Origin: Aquitalea palustris
GTDB lineage: Bacteria; Pseudomonadota; Gammaproteobacteria; Burkholderiales; Chromobacteriaceae
DNA length: 64,000 nt
Direction: 5' to 3'
Assembly: GCF_003693445.1 (NCBI RefSeq)
Contig: NZ_RFAR01000003.1
Coordinates: forward strand, 1-64,000
Shown here: piece after piece, positions 25,472-35,346 of the stretch
Layout: each line of letters opens with the position of its first letter
How positions within the stretch are numbered: the stretch's first letter is position 1
Made by a program: the position numbers and the translations under genes
The notes under the pieces: generated by a model
Databases searched by the model: none
Told to the model about the DNA's origin: nothing
What the model saw: only the letters and a program-made list of their open reading frames with translations

Positions 25472-26499
25472 GCCATGCGCCCAGCCTCACTCCCGGCCAG
25501 CGCGCCTGGCGGCGCTTTTGCCAGCACAAGCGCGGCTTTTTCAGCTTGTGGCTGTTCTTGCTGCTGTTTGTGCTGTCGCTAGGGGCCGAGCTGCTCTCCA
25601 ACGACCGGCCACTGGTGGTGCGTTATCACGACCAGCTGTATTTCCCCTTGCTGTTCGATTACCAGGAAACCACCTTTGGCGGCGACTTTGATACCAACAC
25701 GGATTATCTCGACCCCTTCATCCAGGACCAGTTTGCCCGGCCAGGCAATTTCGCCATCTATGCGCCCAATCCCTACAGCTACAACACGGTCAATTATTTT
25801 GCCGACAGCCCCAATCCGGCGGCGCCGTCGGCCGACAATGTGCTGGGCACCGATGATCGCGGGCGGGACGTGCTGGCACGGCTGATCTACGGCTTTCGGG
25901 TATCGGTGCTGTTTGCATTGGCGCTGACCGTGTCCGGCACCCTGCTGGGGGTGCTGTTCGGCTCGCTGCAGGGTTTTTTCGGCGGCAAGTTCGATCTCGT
26001 GCTGCAAAGGCTGCTGGAAATCTGGGGCAGCCTGCCCGAGCTTTACCTGCTGATCATTCTGGCCTCGTTGTTCAAGCCCAGCCTGCTGTTGCTGTTATTG
26101 CTGCTGACGGTGTTCGGCTGGATGGGGCTGGCCGATTATGTGCGGGCCGAATTCCTGCGCAACCGCCAGCTGGAATATGTGCTGGCGGCCCGTTCGCTAG
26201 GGCTGAACAGCCTGCAGATCATGTGGCGGCATTTGCTGCCCAACAGCCTGACGCCGGTATTGGCCTTTCTGCCCTTCCGGGTGAGCGGGGCGATCCTGGC
26301 GCTCACCAGCCTGGATTTTCTCGGTCTGGGTGTGCCGTCCAGCACGCCCAGCCTGGGCGAGCTGCTGGCACAGGGCAAGGACAATCTGGACGCCTGGTGG
26401 ATTGCCCTGCCCACCTTCGCCGTCCTCACCACCACCCTGCTATTGCTGATCTTCATCGGTGAAGGGCTGCGTGCCGCCATGGATACCCGGAAAGGCTGA
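25468..26499 (+). CDS. yejE: Peptide ABC transporter permease YejE
   Basis: 343-residue inner-membrane permease paired with YejB. An N-terminal cytoplasmic segment precedes TM1, and the large periplasmic loop contains YFPLLFDYQETTFGGDFDTN, typical of YejE. The EAA loop reads LAARSLGLNSLQIMWRHLLPN. Its ATG overlaps the yejB stop by four bases. Confidence 0.93.
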   Translation: MSHAPSLTPGQRAWRRFCQHKRGFFSLWLFLLLFVLSLGAELLSNDRPLVVRYHDQLYFPLLFDYQETTFGGDFDTNTDYLDPFIQDQFARPGNFAIYAPNPYSYNTVNYFADSPNPAAPSADNVLGTDDRGRDVLARLIYGFRVSVLFALALTVSGTLLGVLFGSLQGFFGGKFDLVLQRLLEIWGSLPELYLLIILASLFKPSLLLLLLLLTVFGWMGLADYVRAEFLRNRQLEYVLAARSLGLNSLQIMWRHLLPNSLTPVLAFLPFRVSGAILALTSLDFLGLGVPSSTPSLGELLAQGKDNLDAWWIALPTFAVLTTTLLLLIFIGEGLRAAMDTRKG

Positions 26500-26500
26500 G

Positions 26501-28072
26501 ATGGAAACCCTGTTGACCATTGCCGCGCTCAATGCCCACTTTGGCCGCCAGCAAGTGTTGTCCTCGGTGGGCTTTAGCGTGGCTGCTGGTGAAAAGGTGG
26601 CGCTGGTGGGTGAATCCGGCTCCGGCAAAACTGTGACTGCCCAGGCCCTGTTGCAGCTCAATCCTGATGTCCGGCTCAGCGGATCCATCCGCCTGGCCGG
26701 TGAGGAGCTGCTGGGGGCCGGCGAAAAGCGCCTGCGCCAGATACGTGGCCGCGATATCGCCATGATTTTCCAGGAGCCGATGCATGCGCTGAATCCCTTG
26801 TTCACCATTGGCCGGCAAATCGGCGAAACCCTCACCCTGCATCTGGGGCTGACGGCGCGTGAAGCCCGTGCCGAAGCCATCCGCCTGCTGCTGCGTACCG
26901 GCATCAGCGAAGCCGCCGACAAGATCGACAGCTACCCCTTCCAGCTGTCCGGCGGCCAGCGCCAGCGCGCGATGATCGCGATGGCCCTGGCTTGCCGGCC
27001 GCGTTTGCTGATTGCCGACGAACCGACCACGGCACTGGATGTGACGGTGCAGGCGCAAATCCTGCAATTGCTGGACGAATTGCAGCAGGAGCTGGGCATG
27101 GCGGTGCTGTTCATCACCCACGACCTCAATCTGGTGCGGCGTTTTGCCGACAAGGTGGTGGTGATGCGCGGCGGCCTGGTGGTGGAAAGCGGCAAGGTGG
27201 CACAGGTGTTCCGCCAGCCTTCCCATCCCTATACCGCCGAATTGCTGGCCAGCCGGCCGGATGTGCTGGATGACGCAGCAGCGCCTGCCGCGCCGCCGCG
27301 GCTGCAGGTGCGCAATCTGGCGGTCAGCTATCTACAGAAACGCGGCCTGCTGCGCCGGCACGAGCAGACGGTGTTGCAGGATGTGTCACTGAGCGTGCCG
27401 GCCGGGCGGACGCTGGGCATTGTCGGGGAGTCCGGCTCAGGCAAAACCACGCTGGGCCTGGCCCTGTTGCGGCTATTGCCATGCCAGGGCGAGATCAGTC
27501 TGGATGATGTCGATTTGCAGGGCTTGCGTGGTGGCGCGCTGCGCCGGGCGCGCAAGGATTTCCAGGTAGTATTCCAGGACCCGTTCGCCGCGCTGTCGCC
27601 ACGGCAGACCGTGGGCCAGATCGTGGCCGAAGGGCTGGAGCTGCATCAGCCGCAGCTCAGCCGTGCCGAAATCCGTCAGCAGGTGGTGGCCACCCTGGCC
27701 GAAGTGGGCCTGCATCATGAATTCATGGAGCGCTATCCGCATGAATTCTCCGGCGGCCAGCGCCAGCGCATTGCCATTGCCCGGGCATTGATTCTCAAAC
27801 CCAAGCTCTTACTGCTGGACGAACCCACCAGTGCGCTGGATGCCACCTTGCAAAAACAGGTACTGCAGCTGTTGCGCAGCCTGCAGCGCAAATACGGCCT
27901 CAGTTATCTGTTCATCAGTCATGATCTGGCGGTGATCCGCGCGGTAGCGCATCAGGTGCTGGTGTTGCAGGGCGGGCGGGTGGTGGAGCAGGGCGATGCT
28001 GCCCAGCTGTTCGCTGCGCCACAGCAGGCCTATACCCGCCAATTGCTGGCGGCGGCCTTGCCGGACTCTTGA
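26501..28072 (+). CDS. yejF: Peptide ABC transporter, duplicated ATPase YejF
   Basis: 523-residue protein with two ABC ATPase domains in tandem. Domain 1 (about 5-250) has GESGSGKT, the signature LSGGQRQR and [12 protein letters not shown]. Domain 2 (about 270-520) has [16 protein letters not shown] and [12 protein letters not shown]. All Walker and signature motifs are intact in both halves. The start [10 protein letters not shown] at 26501 is one base after the yejE stop; it energises YejBE and closes the operon. Confidence 0.94.
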   Translation: METLLTIAALNAHFGRQQVLSSVGFSVAAGEKVALVGESGSGKTVTAQALLQLNPDVRLSGSIRLAGEELLGAGEKRLRQIRGRDIAMIFQEPMHALNPLFTIGRQIGETLTLHLGLTAREARAEAIRLLLRTGISEAADKIDSYPFQLSGGQRQRAMIAMALACRPRLLIADEPTTALDVTVQAQILQLLDELQQELGMAVLFITHDLNLVRRFADKVVVMRGGLVVESGKVAQVFRQPSHPYTAELLASRPDVLDDAAAPAAPPRLQVRNLAVSYLQKRGLLRRHEQTVLQDVSLSVPAGRTLGIVGESGSGKTTLGLALLRLLPCQGEISLDDVDLQGLRGGALRRARKDFQVVFQDPFAALSPRQTVGQIVAEGLELHQPQLSRAEIRQQVVATLAEVGLHHEFMERYPHEFSGGQRQRIAIARALILKPKLLLLDEPTSALDATLQKQVLQLLRSLQRKYGLSYLFISHDLAVIRAVAHQVLVLQGGRVVEQGDAAQLFAAPQQAYTRQLLAAALPDS

Positions 28073-28229
28073 AAAGCGCCGCTGGCGCTCCCATTGTCTA
28101 TGGATGGCCGTGGCTGACCGCACTGCGCAGGCCGGCAGAGCGGCAAAACCGCGGTTGCCCCGCAGGCAGTCAATTGTTAACATCAGCGGTTAACGACACT
28201 GCAAACCACCCCGAATACTAGAGGAAGCC

Positions 28230-28556
28230 ATGAGCGATCTTATCCTGCACGTAACCGACGACTCCTTTGAACAAGACGTCCTGAAGGCCGATGTGCCGGT
28301 ACTGGTCGACTACTGGGCGGAATGGTGCGGTCCGTGCAAGATGATCGCCCCCATCCTGGACGAAGTGGCCAAGGAATACGCCGGTCGCCTGAAAGTGGCC
28401 AAGCTCAACATCGACCAGAACGAGCTGACCCCGCCGAAATTCGGCATTCGCGGCATCCCGACCCTGATGATTTTCAAGGACGGTCAGGTTGCCGCCACCA
28501 AGGTGGGCGCACTGGCCAAGAGCCAGCTGGCCGCCTTCATTGACAGCCACATCTAA
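28230..28556 (+). CDS. trxA: Thioredoxin 1
   Basis: 108-residue cytoplasmic thioredoxin with the redox motif WCGPC (Cys33, Cys36), the buried Asp in LVDYWA and the cis-proline in RGIPTLMIF. It stands alone before rho, the same neighbour order (trxA-rho) as in many proteobacteria. A GAGG-type ribosome site precedes the ATG. Confidence 0.97.
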   Translation: MSDLILHVTDDSFEQDVLKADVPVLVDYWAEWCGPCKMIAPILDEVAKEYAGRLKVAKLNIDQNELTPPKFGIRGIPTLMIFKDGQVAATKVGALAKSQLAAFIDSHI

Positions 28557-28587
28557 AGCGTCTATTCTCGACTGAACATTCTTCAAG

Positions 28588-28612
28588 CAGGCGGCGCATC
28601 AGCCGCCTGTTT
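28588..28612 (+). terminator. Terminator after trxA
   Basis: CAGGCGGC pairs with GCCGCCTG around GCATCA and is followed by a short TTTC, 31 bases after the trxA stop and before rho. Confidence 0.65.
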
Positions 28613-28678
28613 CGTATCCGCATCTACACCCCACAAACAGCGTTCTGCTCAATCTTTACGAGTCGACCAACGGCCGCT

Positions 28679-29935
28679 ATGCATTTATCTGATCTCAAAC
28701 ACCTTCATGTATCCCAGCTCGTGGAAATGGCTATTTCCAACGAGATCGAGGGCGCGAACCGCCTGCGCAAACAAGACCTCATTTTTGCGCTTCTGAAAAA
28801 CCAGGCCAAAAAAGGCGAAAGCATCTTCGGCGAGGGCACCCTGGAAGTGCTGCCGGACGGTTTCGGTTTCCTGCGCAGCCCGGATACCTCGTATCTGGCT
28901 GGCCCGGATGACATCTATGTCAGCCCGTCGCAGATTCGCCGCTTCAATCTGCACACCGGGGACTCCATCGAAGGCGAGATCCGCACCCCCAAGGATGGCG
29001 AACGCTACTTCGCCCTGGTGAAGGTGGACAAGGTCAACGGCGAGCCGCCGGAAAACTCCAAGCACAAGATCCTGTTTGAAAACCTCACGCCGCTGTTCCC
29101 GACCGAGCAATTCAAGCTCGAGCGCGACATCCGCAGCGAGGAAAACATCACCAGCCGCATCATCGACCTGATTGCCCCCATTGGCAAAGGCCAGCGCGCC
29201 TTGCTGGTGGCACCGCCCAAGTCCGGCAAGACGGTCATGCTGCAGCACATCGCGCATGCCATCACCACCAATCACCCGGAAGCGGTGATGATTGTGTTGC
29301 TGATTGACGAGCGTCCGGAAGAAGTGACCGAAATGCAGCGCTCGGTAAAGGGCGAGGTCGTATCCTCCACCTTCGACGAGCCGGCCACCCGCCACGTGCA
29401 AGTGGCTGAAATGGTGATCGAAAAAGCCAAGCGTCTGGTCGAGCACAAGAAAGATGTGGTCATCCTGCTGGACTCGGTGACCCGTCTGGCCCGCGCCTAC
29501 AACACCGTGGTACCGGCCTCCGGCAAGGTGCTGACCGGTGGTGTGGATGCCAACGCCCTGCAGCGCCCCAAGCGTTTCTTCGGTGCTGCCCGTAATGTGG
29601 AAGAGGGCGGCAGCCTGACCATTATCGCCACCGCGCTGATCGATACCGGCAGCCGCATGGACGATGTGATCTACGAAGAATTCAAGGGTACTGGTAACTG
29701 CGAAATCCATCTGGATCGTCGCATGGCAGAAAAGCGCATTTTCCCGGCACTCAACATCAACCGTTCCGGTACCCGTCGCGAAGAACTGCTGGTGCCGCAA
29801 GACCAGCTGCAGCGCATCTGGGTATTGCGCAAGCTGCTGTACCCGATGGACGACATCGAGGCGATGGAATTCCTGCAGGACAAGATCAAGGCCACCAAGT
29901 CCAATCTGGCCTTCTTCGACTCCATGCGCCGCTAA
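28679..29935 (+). CDS. rho: Transcription termination factor Rho
   Basis: 418-residue hexameric RNA helicase. The N-terminal RNA-binding domain has GFGFLRSPD and [10 protein letters not shown] (about 60-85). The P-loop is APPKSGKT near residue 180, followed by [13 protein letters not shown], the Q-loop region and the R-loop. Length equals the E. coli protein (419). It is preceded by about 120 bp of leader and followed by a strong terminator. Confidence 0.98.
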   Translation: MHLSDLKHLHVSQLVEMAISNEIEGANRLRKQDLIFALLKNQAKKGESIFGEGTLEVLPDGFGFLRSPDTSYLAGPDDIYVSPSQIRRFNLHTGDSIEGEIRTPKDGERYFALVKVDKVNGEPPENSKHKILFENLTPLFPTEQFKLERDIRSEENITSRIIDLIAPIGKGQRALLVAPPKSGKTVMLQHIAHAITTNHPEAVMIVLLIDERPEEVTEMQRSVKGEVVSSTFDEPATRHVQVAEMVIEKAKRLVEHKKDVVILLDSVTRLARAYNTVVPASGKVLTGGVDANALQRPKRFFGAARNVEEGGSLTIIATALIDTGSRMDDVIYEEFKGTGNCEIHLDRRMAEKRIFPALNINRSGTRREELLVPQDQLQRIWVLRKLLYPMDDIEAMEFLQDKIKATKSNLAFFDSMRR

Positions 29936-29979
29936 GCCGGCAAGAACGGCATTCTGCGGAATGCATAAGCAAAACCCGA

Positions 29980-30008
29980 CGCCGGGCCTGACAAGGTCTG
30001 GCGTTTTT
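29980..30008 (+). terminator. Intrinsic terminator after rho
   Basis: CGCCGGGCC pairs with GGTCTGGCG (nine pairs including two G-U) around TGACAA, followed by TTTTT. Confidence 0.8.
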
Positions 30009-30025
30009 GTTGATGATGGTCTGTG

Positions 30026-30664
30026 ATGGAAATCAGTAGCCGCTTTTTTCAGATGGAAGTGTTTTCCGCCCTGGGTACGGTTGCCTTTGCCTTTTCCGGT
30101 TATCTGATCGGCGTGCGCAAGCAGCTGGACCTGCTGGGCATCGTGGTGGTGGCCCTGCTCACCGCCATTGGCGGTGGCATCATCCGCGATGTGCTGGTGG
30201 CCAGGGTGCCGCTGGTGTTTTTCGATTACACCAGTCTGGCCATCATCGCCGCCACCTTGCTGGTTTCGGCGCTGTTACGCCTGCACCGCCGGCAAAGCCG
30301 CACGCTGGAGCGGCTGTTCATCATCGCCGATTCGCTGGGGCTGGTGGCCTTCAGCATCACCGGCGCGCAGGTCGGGCTGATGTATGACCTGAACGCTTTC
30401 GGCGTGGTATTGCTGGGTTTCATCACCGCCGTCGGTGGTGGCGTGGTGCGCGACATGATGGTGAATGACATTCCCTTCATCCTGCACAAGGATTTTTACG
30501 GAACGGTGTCCATACTGGTAGCAGGTGGACTATTTGTGCTGGACCAGCTGACCTGGGTCAGTACCTTGCTGTTGCAGCTGTTGTTTCTGGGTGGGCTGGC
30601 GCTGCGTCTGTTTGCACACTGGAGCGAACTGGCCCTGCCCAAGATAGGCCCGCACACCAAATAA
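30026..30664 (+). CDS. TRIC cation channel family membrane protein (UPF0126, YicG-like)
   Basis: 212-residue inner-membrane protein with about seven hydrophobic segments and an internal duplication. Each half carries a GGG-(I/V)-(I/V)-RD motif: AIGGGIIRDVLV near residue 50 and AVGGGVVRDMMVNDIP near 138, diagnostic of the YicG/YadS family of prokaryotic TRIC channels. A GTG directly precedes the ATG chosen here. The Nudix gene follows by 5 bases. Confidence 0.85.
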   Translation: MEISSRFFQMEVFSALGTVAFAFSGYLIGVRKQLDLLGIVVVALLTAIGGGIIRDVLVARVPLVFFDYTSLAIIAATLLVSALLRLHRRQSRTLERLFIIADSLGLVAFSITGAQVGLMYDLNAFGVVLLGFITAVGGGVVRDMMVNDIPFILHKDFYGTVSILVAGGLFVLDQLTWVSTLLLQLLFLGGLALRLFAHWSELALPKIGPHTK

Positions 30665-30669
30665 GAAGG

Positions 30670-31287
30670 ATGACAGCCATGTGGCCGGCGGACAGAGAAA
30701 AAGCCCAGGACTGGATACGCCAGCGCCTGGCCGGTTTTGTCTTTGATGGACAGGCGGGTGACATTCCCTGGCGCGGGGTACAAGAGGGCCAGCGACCGGC
30801 CGCAGTGCTGGTGCCGCTGGTCTGGCACGATAGCGGCCCCACGGTGCTGCTGACCCGGCGTACCGAGTCCTTGTCGACGCATGCCGGCCAGGTGAGTTTT
30901 CCGGGTGGCAAGGTGGATGCCGAGGACAGTTCGGTCATCGCCGCCGCCCTGCGCGAAGCGCGCGAGGAGATCGGTCTGGCGGAAGAGCAGGTGGTGGTGC
31001 TGGGCACTTTGCCGCAGTACGTGACCATCACCGGCTTTGTGGTGACGCCGGTGGTGGCCATGCTGCAGCCGCCCCTGCAGCTGCGTCCGGAGCCGGGCGA
31101 GGTGGCCGAGGTGTTCGAGCTGCCGCTGCAGCTGGCGCTGGATGGCCGGCAGTATGAAAAGCACAGCTATGTGCGCGATGGGGTGGCCGGGCATTATCTG
31201 GCCATGCAGTGGCAGCAGTTCACCATCTGGGGGGCGACGGCGGCCATGTTGCGCCTGCTGTCGCAGGCGCTGGAGGCGTCCCGCTGA
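30670..31287 (+). CDS. Nudix hydrolase, CoA pyrophosphatase type
   Basis: 205-residue cytoplasmic Nudix protein. The UPF0035/CoA-diphosphatase motif LLTRRTESLSTHAGQVSFPG (about residues 60-79) precedes the Nudix box ending ALREAREEIGL. Members such as E. coli NudL hydrolyse coenzyme A and derivatives to 3',5'-ADP and phosphopantetheine. Convergent with the diguanylate cyclase gene (one base apart). Confidence 0.85.
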   Translation: MTAMWPADREKAQDWIRQRLAGFVFDGQAGDIPWRGVQEGQRPAAVLVPLVWHDSGPTVLLTRRTESLSTHAGQVSFPGGKVDAEDSSVIAAALREAREEIGLAEEQVVVLGTLPQYVTITGFVVTPVVAMLQPPLQLRPEPGEVAEVFELPLQLALDGRQYEKHSYVRDGVAGHYLAMQWQQFTIWGATAAMLRLLSQALEASR

Positions 31288-31288
31288 A

Positions 31289-33157
31289 CTACTCGGCGTT
31301 GCCGTCGCTCAGCATCAGGTCGCGCCCGGCCATTTTGGCCTGATAGAGCAATTTGTCGGCGCGGCTGAGCATGCCGGATGGGGTGTCGCCGGGGCGCCAG
31401 TCGGTAATGCCGCCGCTGAAGGTGACTTTCTCGTCGGTAAAAGGGAACACCGTGCTGGCCAGCACCTGCTGCACCCTTGCCATGACTTTTTCCGCATCGC
31501 GCAAGCGGGTGCAGGGGAAAATCACCAGGAATTCCTCGCCGCCGATACGGGCGCACACATCGGTGCTGCGTGTGCAGTCCACCGCGGCATTGGCCACGGC
31601 CAGCAGCACATTGTCACCTGCCTGATGGCCAAAGCTGTCATTGAATTGCTTGAAGTGGTCGATATCGAACACGGCCACCGACATCGGCTGGCTGTAGCGT
31701 TCGCAGCGCTGTAATTCTTCCTTGAGGGTCTGGTCGGCATGGCGGCGGTTGCTCAGCCGGGTCAGCGGATCGGTAATGGCCATCTCGTTCAGCAGGCGGT
31801 TCTTGTCTTCCAGTTCGTTTTCCAGGGCCTTGCGTTCGGAAATGTCGTAGAGGGCAATCAGTGCCGCCGGAATCTGCTGCTGCGGCATCAGCTCTACCGA
31901 GACGATGGCCCACAGCTTGCTCTGGTCGGCGCGTTCCAGTTCGGCCTCACGGTTGGAGACGATTTCGCCACTGCGCAGCCAGTCGCAGACCGGGGCCAGT
32001 TGTAGTGGCAGATCCAGCATGGCTGACTGGCCATCGGCACGCTGCGGGGCTGCCGGCAGCTGCAGCATGTCGCGTGCTGGCGCGTTGGCACGCAGGATGC
32101 GCAGGGTGTCGGTGGCCACCAGCAGCAGCGCCACCGGCGCGGTGTCCAGGGTGAGCCTGGCCAGCTCCTCGCTTTCGCGTATGCGTGCGGCGCTGGCAGA
32201 CAGCAAGCGGTTCTGGCGGATGCTGGCCAGATGGTTGCGCAGGGTCAGCATGGTCAGGCCGGCGGTAAACAGCCAGGCCAGAATGGCCAGCGTGGCCTTG
32301 TCGTTGTAGGCGCGGGTGAAATCGCGTTCGGCAATGCCCACCACCACGCGGAAGGGAAAGCCTTCCATCAGGCGCGAGCTGTAGAGCCGCATTTCCTGAT
32401 CCAGGATGGAAGGGGCTCGGAACTGCAGATAATTGTCGTGACGGTCCAGCACTTCCGTGCTTTGCAGCTCGTTCAGCGCCTGTTCGGTCCTGCCTGTCTG
32501 GGCCGGCCAGCTGGCTTGCAGCACCTGGCGCTGATCCAGCACCAGGATTTCACCGAAACGTCCTACCGGCAGCTTGGCTACTTCGGCCTGAAAGAAATGC
32601 CTGTCCAGCACGCCCACCACCATGCCGATGGCCTCGTCATCCTGATTCAGCAGCTTTTGCACCAGCACGATGCCATCCTGTCCCTGCTCCTGGCGGGTGG
32701 AGGTAAAGCTGTTGTCCTGGCTGCCATTGCGGTGATACCAGCGGCAATAGTCGGTTTTCAGCTGGGAGGATGGGCTGTGTTTCTTGCTGGAATATAGCAA
32801 GTAGCAGGAGCTATCCAGAATGTCGATCTGCTTCAGGTAAGGCATCTGGCGCAGCTTGCTGCGCATCTGCACGTCGATACGCTCCTCTTGCTCCTGCGAC
32901 AGCATGTGCTTGTTCAGCAGCAGCTGCACCAGATTGCTGTCGCTGGCACTTTTCAGGATCAGGCTGGTTTCACGCAAGCCGGACGATAGCCGCTCTTCCA
33001 GTAGCTCGGACAGGCCGGCCGCCTGGTTGCGTGCCTCGCTCTCGCCCTGGCGGCGGGTTCCGGCCAGGTCGAGCACGACCACCAGCAAGGTGCTGGCCAG
33101 AAAGATCGCCGCCAGCCATTTGGCGCGCTTGCCCTTTGCCTGTTGTTGCTTGCGCAA
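31289..33157 (-). CDS. Membrane diguanylate cyclase with Cache-like sensor and PAS domain
   Basis: 622-residue protein synthesising cyclic di-GMP. Order: TM1 (15-33), a periplasmic sensor region (about 35-285, dCache-like), TM2 (288-307), PAS (about 325-440) and GGDEF (455-618). The active site is GGEEF (539-543) and the inhibitory I-site RSTD lies five residues before it (530-533), so an active, product-regulated cyclase is expected. No ATG or GTG lies in frame between the nadC stop and TM1; the TTG at 33157, after a GGGGA site, is the only reasonable start. It follows nadC by 131 bases. Confidence 0.85.
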   Translation of the reverse strand: MRKQQQAKGKRAKWLAAIFLASTLLVVVLDLAGTRRQGESEARNQAAGLSELLEERLSSGLRETSLILKSASDSNLVQLLLNKHMLSQEQEERIDVQMRSKLRQMPYLKQIDILDSSCYLLYSSKKHSPSSQLKTDYCRWYHRNGSQDNSFTSTRQEQGQDGIVLVQKLLNQDDEAIGMVVGVLDRHFFQAEVAKLPVGRFGEILVLDQRQVLQASWPAQTGRTEQALNELQSTEVLDRHDNYLQFRAPSILDQEMRLYSSRLMEGFPFRVVVGIAERDFTRAYNDKATLAILAWLFTAGLTMLTLRNHLASIRQNRLLSASAARIRESEELARLTLDTAPVALLLVATDTLRILRANAPARDMLQLPAAPQRADGQSAMLDLPLQLAPVCDWLRSGEIVSNREAELERADQSKLWAIVSVELMPQQQIPAALIALYDISERKALENELEDKNRLLNEMAITDPLTRLSNRRHADQTLKEELQRCERYSQPMSVAVFDIDHFKQFNDSFGHQAGDNVLLAVANAAVDCTRSTDVCARIGGEEFLVIFPCTRLRDAEKVMARVQQVLASTVFPFTDEKVTFSGGITDWRPGDTPSGMLSRADKLLYQAKMAGRDLMLSDGNAE

Positions 33158-33288
33158 GATGTACTTTTCCCCGTTTGAATGATCGCGGCCTGCATGGCCG
33201 TCTGACTGGTATGCTCTATCCGGTATACCTCGTAAATCCGTAAATGGACACTTTTCCGTTGAGCACCTTGCCTGCCGCCCTGCGGGCC

Positions 33289-34128
33289 TCAATGCTGAAA
33301 GCGCATGGACAGGTCGATGGCCTGGATATCCTTGGTGAGCTTGCCGATGGAGATGCGGTCGACCCCGGTTTCGGCGATGGCGCGCACGCTGTGCATGTCC
33401 ACGCCACCTGAGGCCTCCAGCAAGGCGCGACCGGCGCTTAGCGCCACGGCGGCACGCATGTCGTCCAGCGACATATTGTCCAGCAAAATGAGTTTGGCAC
33501 CGCCATCCAGGGCCTGTTGCAGCTCGTCCAGGTTTTCCACCTCGATCTGCAGCGTGACGCCGGGGGGAATGAGGCGGAAAGCCTGCTCCAGCGCCTGGCG
33601 GATGCCACCGGCGGCCATGATGTGGTTTTCCTTGATCAGGATGCCGTCGTACAGGCCGATGCGCTGGTTGTCGCCACCGCCCACGGTGACCGCGTACTTC
33701 TGCGCCAGACGCAGGCCGGGCAGGGTTTTGCGGGTATCCAGAATGCGGGCGCGGGTGCCGGCCACCACATCCACATAGCGGCGGGTCTGGGTGGCCACGG
33801 CCGACAGGGTTTGCAGGAAGTTGAGCGCAGAACGTTCGGCCGTGAGCAGGGCGCGGGCCGGGCCGCTGATTTCGCACAGCACGCTGCCGGCAGCAATCTT
33901 GCGGCCTTCGCGGACCTGCCAGATGACGCTGCAGCGTTCATCAACCTGGCGGAAACACTCTTCAAACCACGCCTTGCCGCACAGGACGGCCTCTTCGCGC
34001 AGCACGACGGTGGCACAGCCTTCCTCGGCCTGCTCGATCAGCTGGGCGGTCCAGTCGGCCTGACCAATATCCTCGGCCAGCGCAATGCTGACCTGTTGGG
34101 CGATAAGGTGGTGGGCTGGCTGCTTCAT
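33289..34128 (-). CDS. nadC: Nicotinate-nucleotide pyrophosphorylase (carboxylating)
   Basis: 279-residue quinolinate phosphoribosyltransferase of de novo NAD synthesis. Family motifs visible: [20 protein letters not shown] (substrate site, about 140-160), KENHI and the C-terminal [11 protein letters not shown]. Length matches E. coli NadC (297) and related shorter forms. Single gene, followed by the diguanylate cyclase. Confidence 0.95.
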   Translation of the reverse strand: MKQPAHHLIAQQVSIALAEDIGQADWTAQLIEQAEEGCATVVLREEAVLCGKAWFEECFRQVDERCSVIWQVREGRKIAAGSVLCEISGPARALLTAERSALNFLQTLSAVATQTRRYVDVVAGTRARILDTRKTLPGLRLAQKYAVTVGGGDNQRIGLYDGILIKENHIMAAGGIRQALEQAFRLIPPGVTLQIEVENLDELQQALDGGAKLILLDNMSLDDMRAAVALSAGRALLEASGGVDMHSVRAIAETGVDRISIGKLTKDIQAIDLSMRFQH

Positions 34129-34235
34129 GTCGGAACCCTGATGGCAAAAGCGCTATTGTACCCAGCCATGCCGGTGCTGTGGGGCTAATCGTCGCGGTGG
34201 TATCATGCGCAACACCTTGTCGGGCTGGAGTATTC

Positions 34236-34907
34236 ATGGATTTGCCTGCTGTGTTGTTTCCCCTGTGGCTGCTGTGGACGGCGGCGGCCGTGGCCGGGCT
34301 GGTGCTGGGTTTTGCCGCCACCCGGGTGCGCTGGCGTCAACTGGATGCCGCTGCCTGTAATGCCTGGATGGGTGCCGTGGTGTTGCTGCTGGGTCTGTGG
34401 CTGATGAAGGGCGGGCTAAAGCCTGGCCTGTCTTTCCACTTGCTGGGCGCCACGGTGCTGACCCTGCTCATGGGCCCCTGGCTGGCCTTGCTGGCCATGG
34501 CGCTGCTGTTGCTGGCCCTGGTGGCTGGCGGCCATGGCGACCTACCGGCGATGGGGCTGAACTGGGTGCTGGCCGCTGCGCTGCCGGTGGCGCTCAGCAG
34601 CCTGCTGTTGCAGCTGGCGCGGCGGCATCTGCCGGCCCAGCTGTTTGTCTATGTTTTCCTCAATGCCTTTGTCGCGGGTGGGCTCAGCCTGTTTCTGAGC
34701 GGTGCCGCCGGCATGCTGGCGCTGGGGCTAGGCGGTGCTTACGCGGCGGACTATTTGCTGGAAGAAGCGCTGCCGTTTTATTTTTTGCTGTCCTGGTCCG
34801 AGGCTTTCATCAGCGGCCTGGTGATGGCCATTCTGATCGTTTACCGGCCGCAATGGGTTGCCAGCTTCGATGACGCGGCCTATCTGGGGCGCGGACCGGA
34901 AATCTGA
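34236..34907 (+). CDS. CbiM-like integral membrane protein (energy-coupling-factor permease family)
   Basis: 223-residue protein with six to seven hydrophobic helices. The LPAMGLNWVLAAALPVALSS and FVYVFLNAFVAGGLS stretches resemble the COG3235/CbiM-like substrate-capture proteins of ECF transporters. No ATPase gene is adjacent, so a stand-alone or remotely partnered transporter is likely. Start 34236 is preceded by GGAG at 6 bases. Substrate unknown. Confidence 0.65.
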   Translation: MDLPAVLFPLWLLWTAAAVAGLVLGFAATRVRWRQLDAAACNAWMGAVVLLLGLWLMKGGLKPGLSFHLLGATVLTLLMGPWLALLAMALLLLALVAGGHGDLPAMGLNWVLAAALPVALSSLLLQLARRHLPAQLFVYVFLNAFVAGGLSLFLSGAAGMLALGLGGAYAADYLLEEALPFYFLLSWSEAFISGLVMAILIVYRPQWVASFDDAAYLGRGPEI

Positions 34908-34952
34908 GCCGGCTGCTGGCCGATGAATCACCCTTTTTCAGGAGAAACAGTC

Positions 34953-35333
34953 ATGCCTTTTGCCCTGTGGAGTATCTTGCTGGTGTCCTTGCTGCCGCTG
35001 TTGTGGACCTTGCTGGCCAAGGCAGGTATCCCGTATGACAACCATCGACCACGGGTCGGTCTGGCGGCGGCCACAGGCTGGCGCCAGCGTGCCAACTGGG
35101 CGCAGCAGAACGCCTGGGAGGCTTTCCCCAGCTATGCCGCAGCCATGTTGCTGGCCTGGATGATGAAGGTGCCGCCAGCTCGACTGGATCTGCTGGCCGG
35201 ACTGTACCTGCTGCTGCGGCTGGGGCATGGCCTGTGTTATATCGCCGATCAGGCCACACTGCGTTCGCTGTGCTGGCTGGGGGGCATGGCCATGGTGGTG
35301 CTGCTGTTTGTCAGTGCGGCTGGCGTGTTTTAA
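34953..35333 (+). CDS. MAPEG-family membrane protein
   Basis: 126-residue protein with four predicted membrane helices and the MAPEG-type loop RANWAQQNAWEAFPSYAAA (about 43-62), in which the RA...N...E pattern marks the eicosanoid/glutathione family. Start 34953 follows AGGAGAAA. Bacterial members are mostly uncharacterised; glutathione-dependent activity is possible but not shown. Confidence 0.8.
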   Translation: MPFALWSILLVSLLPLLWTLLAKAGIPYDNHRPRVGLAAATGWRQRANWAQQNAWEAFPSYAAAMLLAWMMKVPPARLDLLAGLYLLLRLGHGLCYIADQATLRSLCWLGGMAMVVLLFVSAAGVF

Positions 35334-35346
35334 GCACAGATAGACA

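Noticed and set aside
28165-28196. GTTAAC-N7-GTTAAC pattern before trxA as a fourth HpaR site
   Set aside because: The spacing and core do not match TTAACATATTAA, and trxA has no link to the pathway.
33190-33199. GCCGTCTGA resembling a Neisseria DNA uptake sequence
   Set aside because: Only one incomplete match was seen; a real uptake-sequence genome would show many.
33158-33877. Upstream extension of the diguanylate cyclase reading frame
   Set aside because: This part is out-of-frame antisense-like sequence within nadC and its gap; coding character starts only at the membrane helix.
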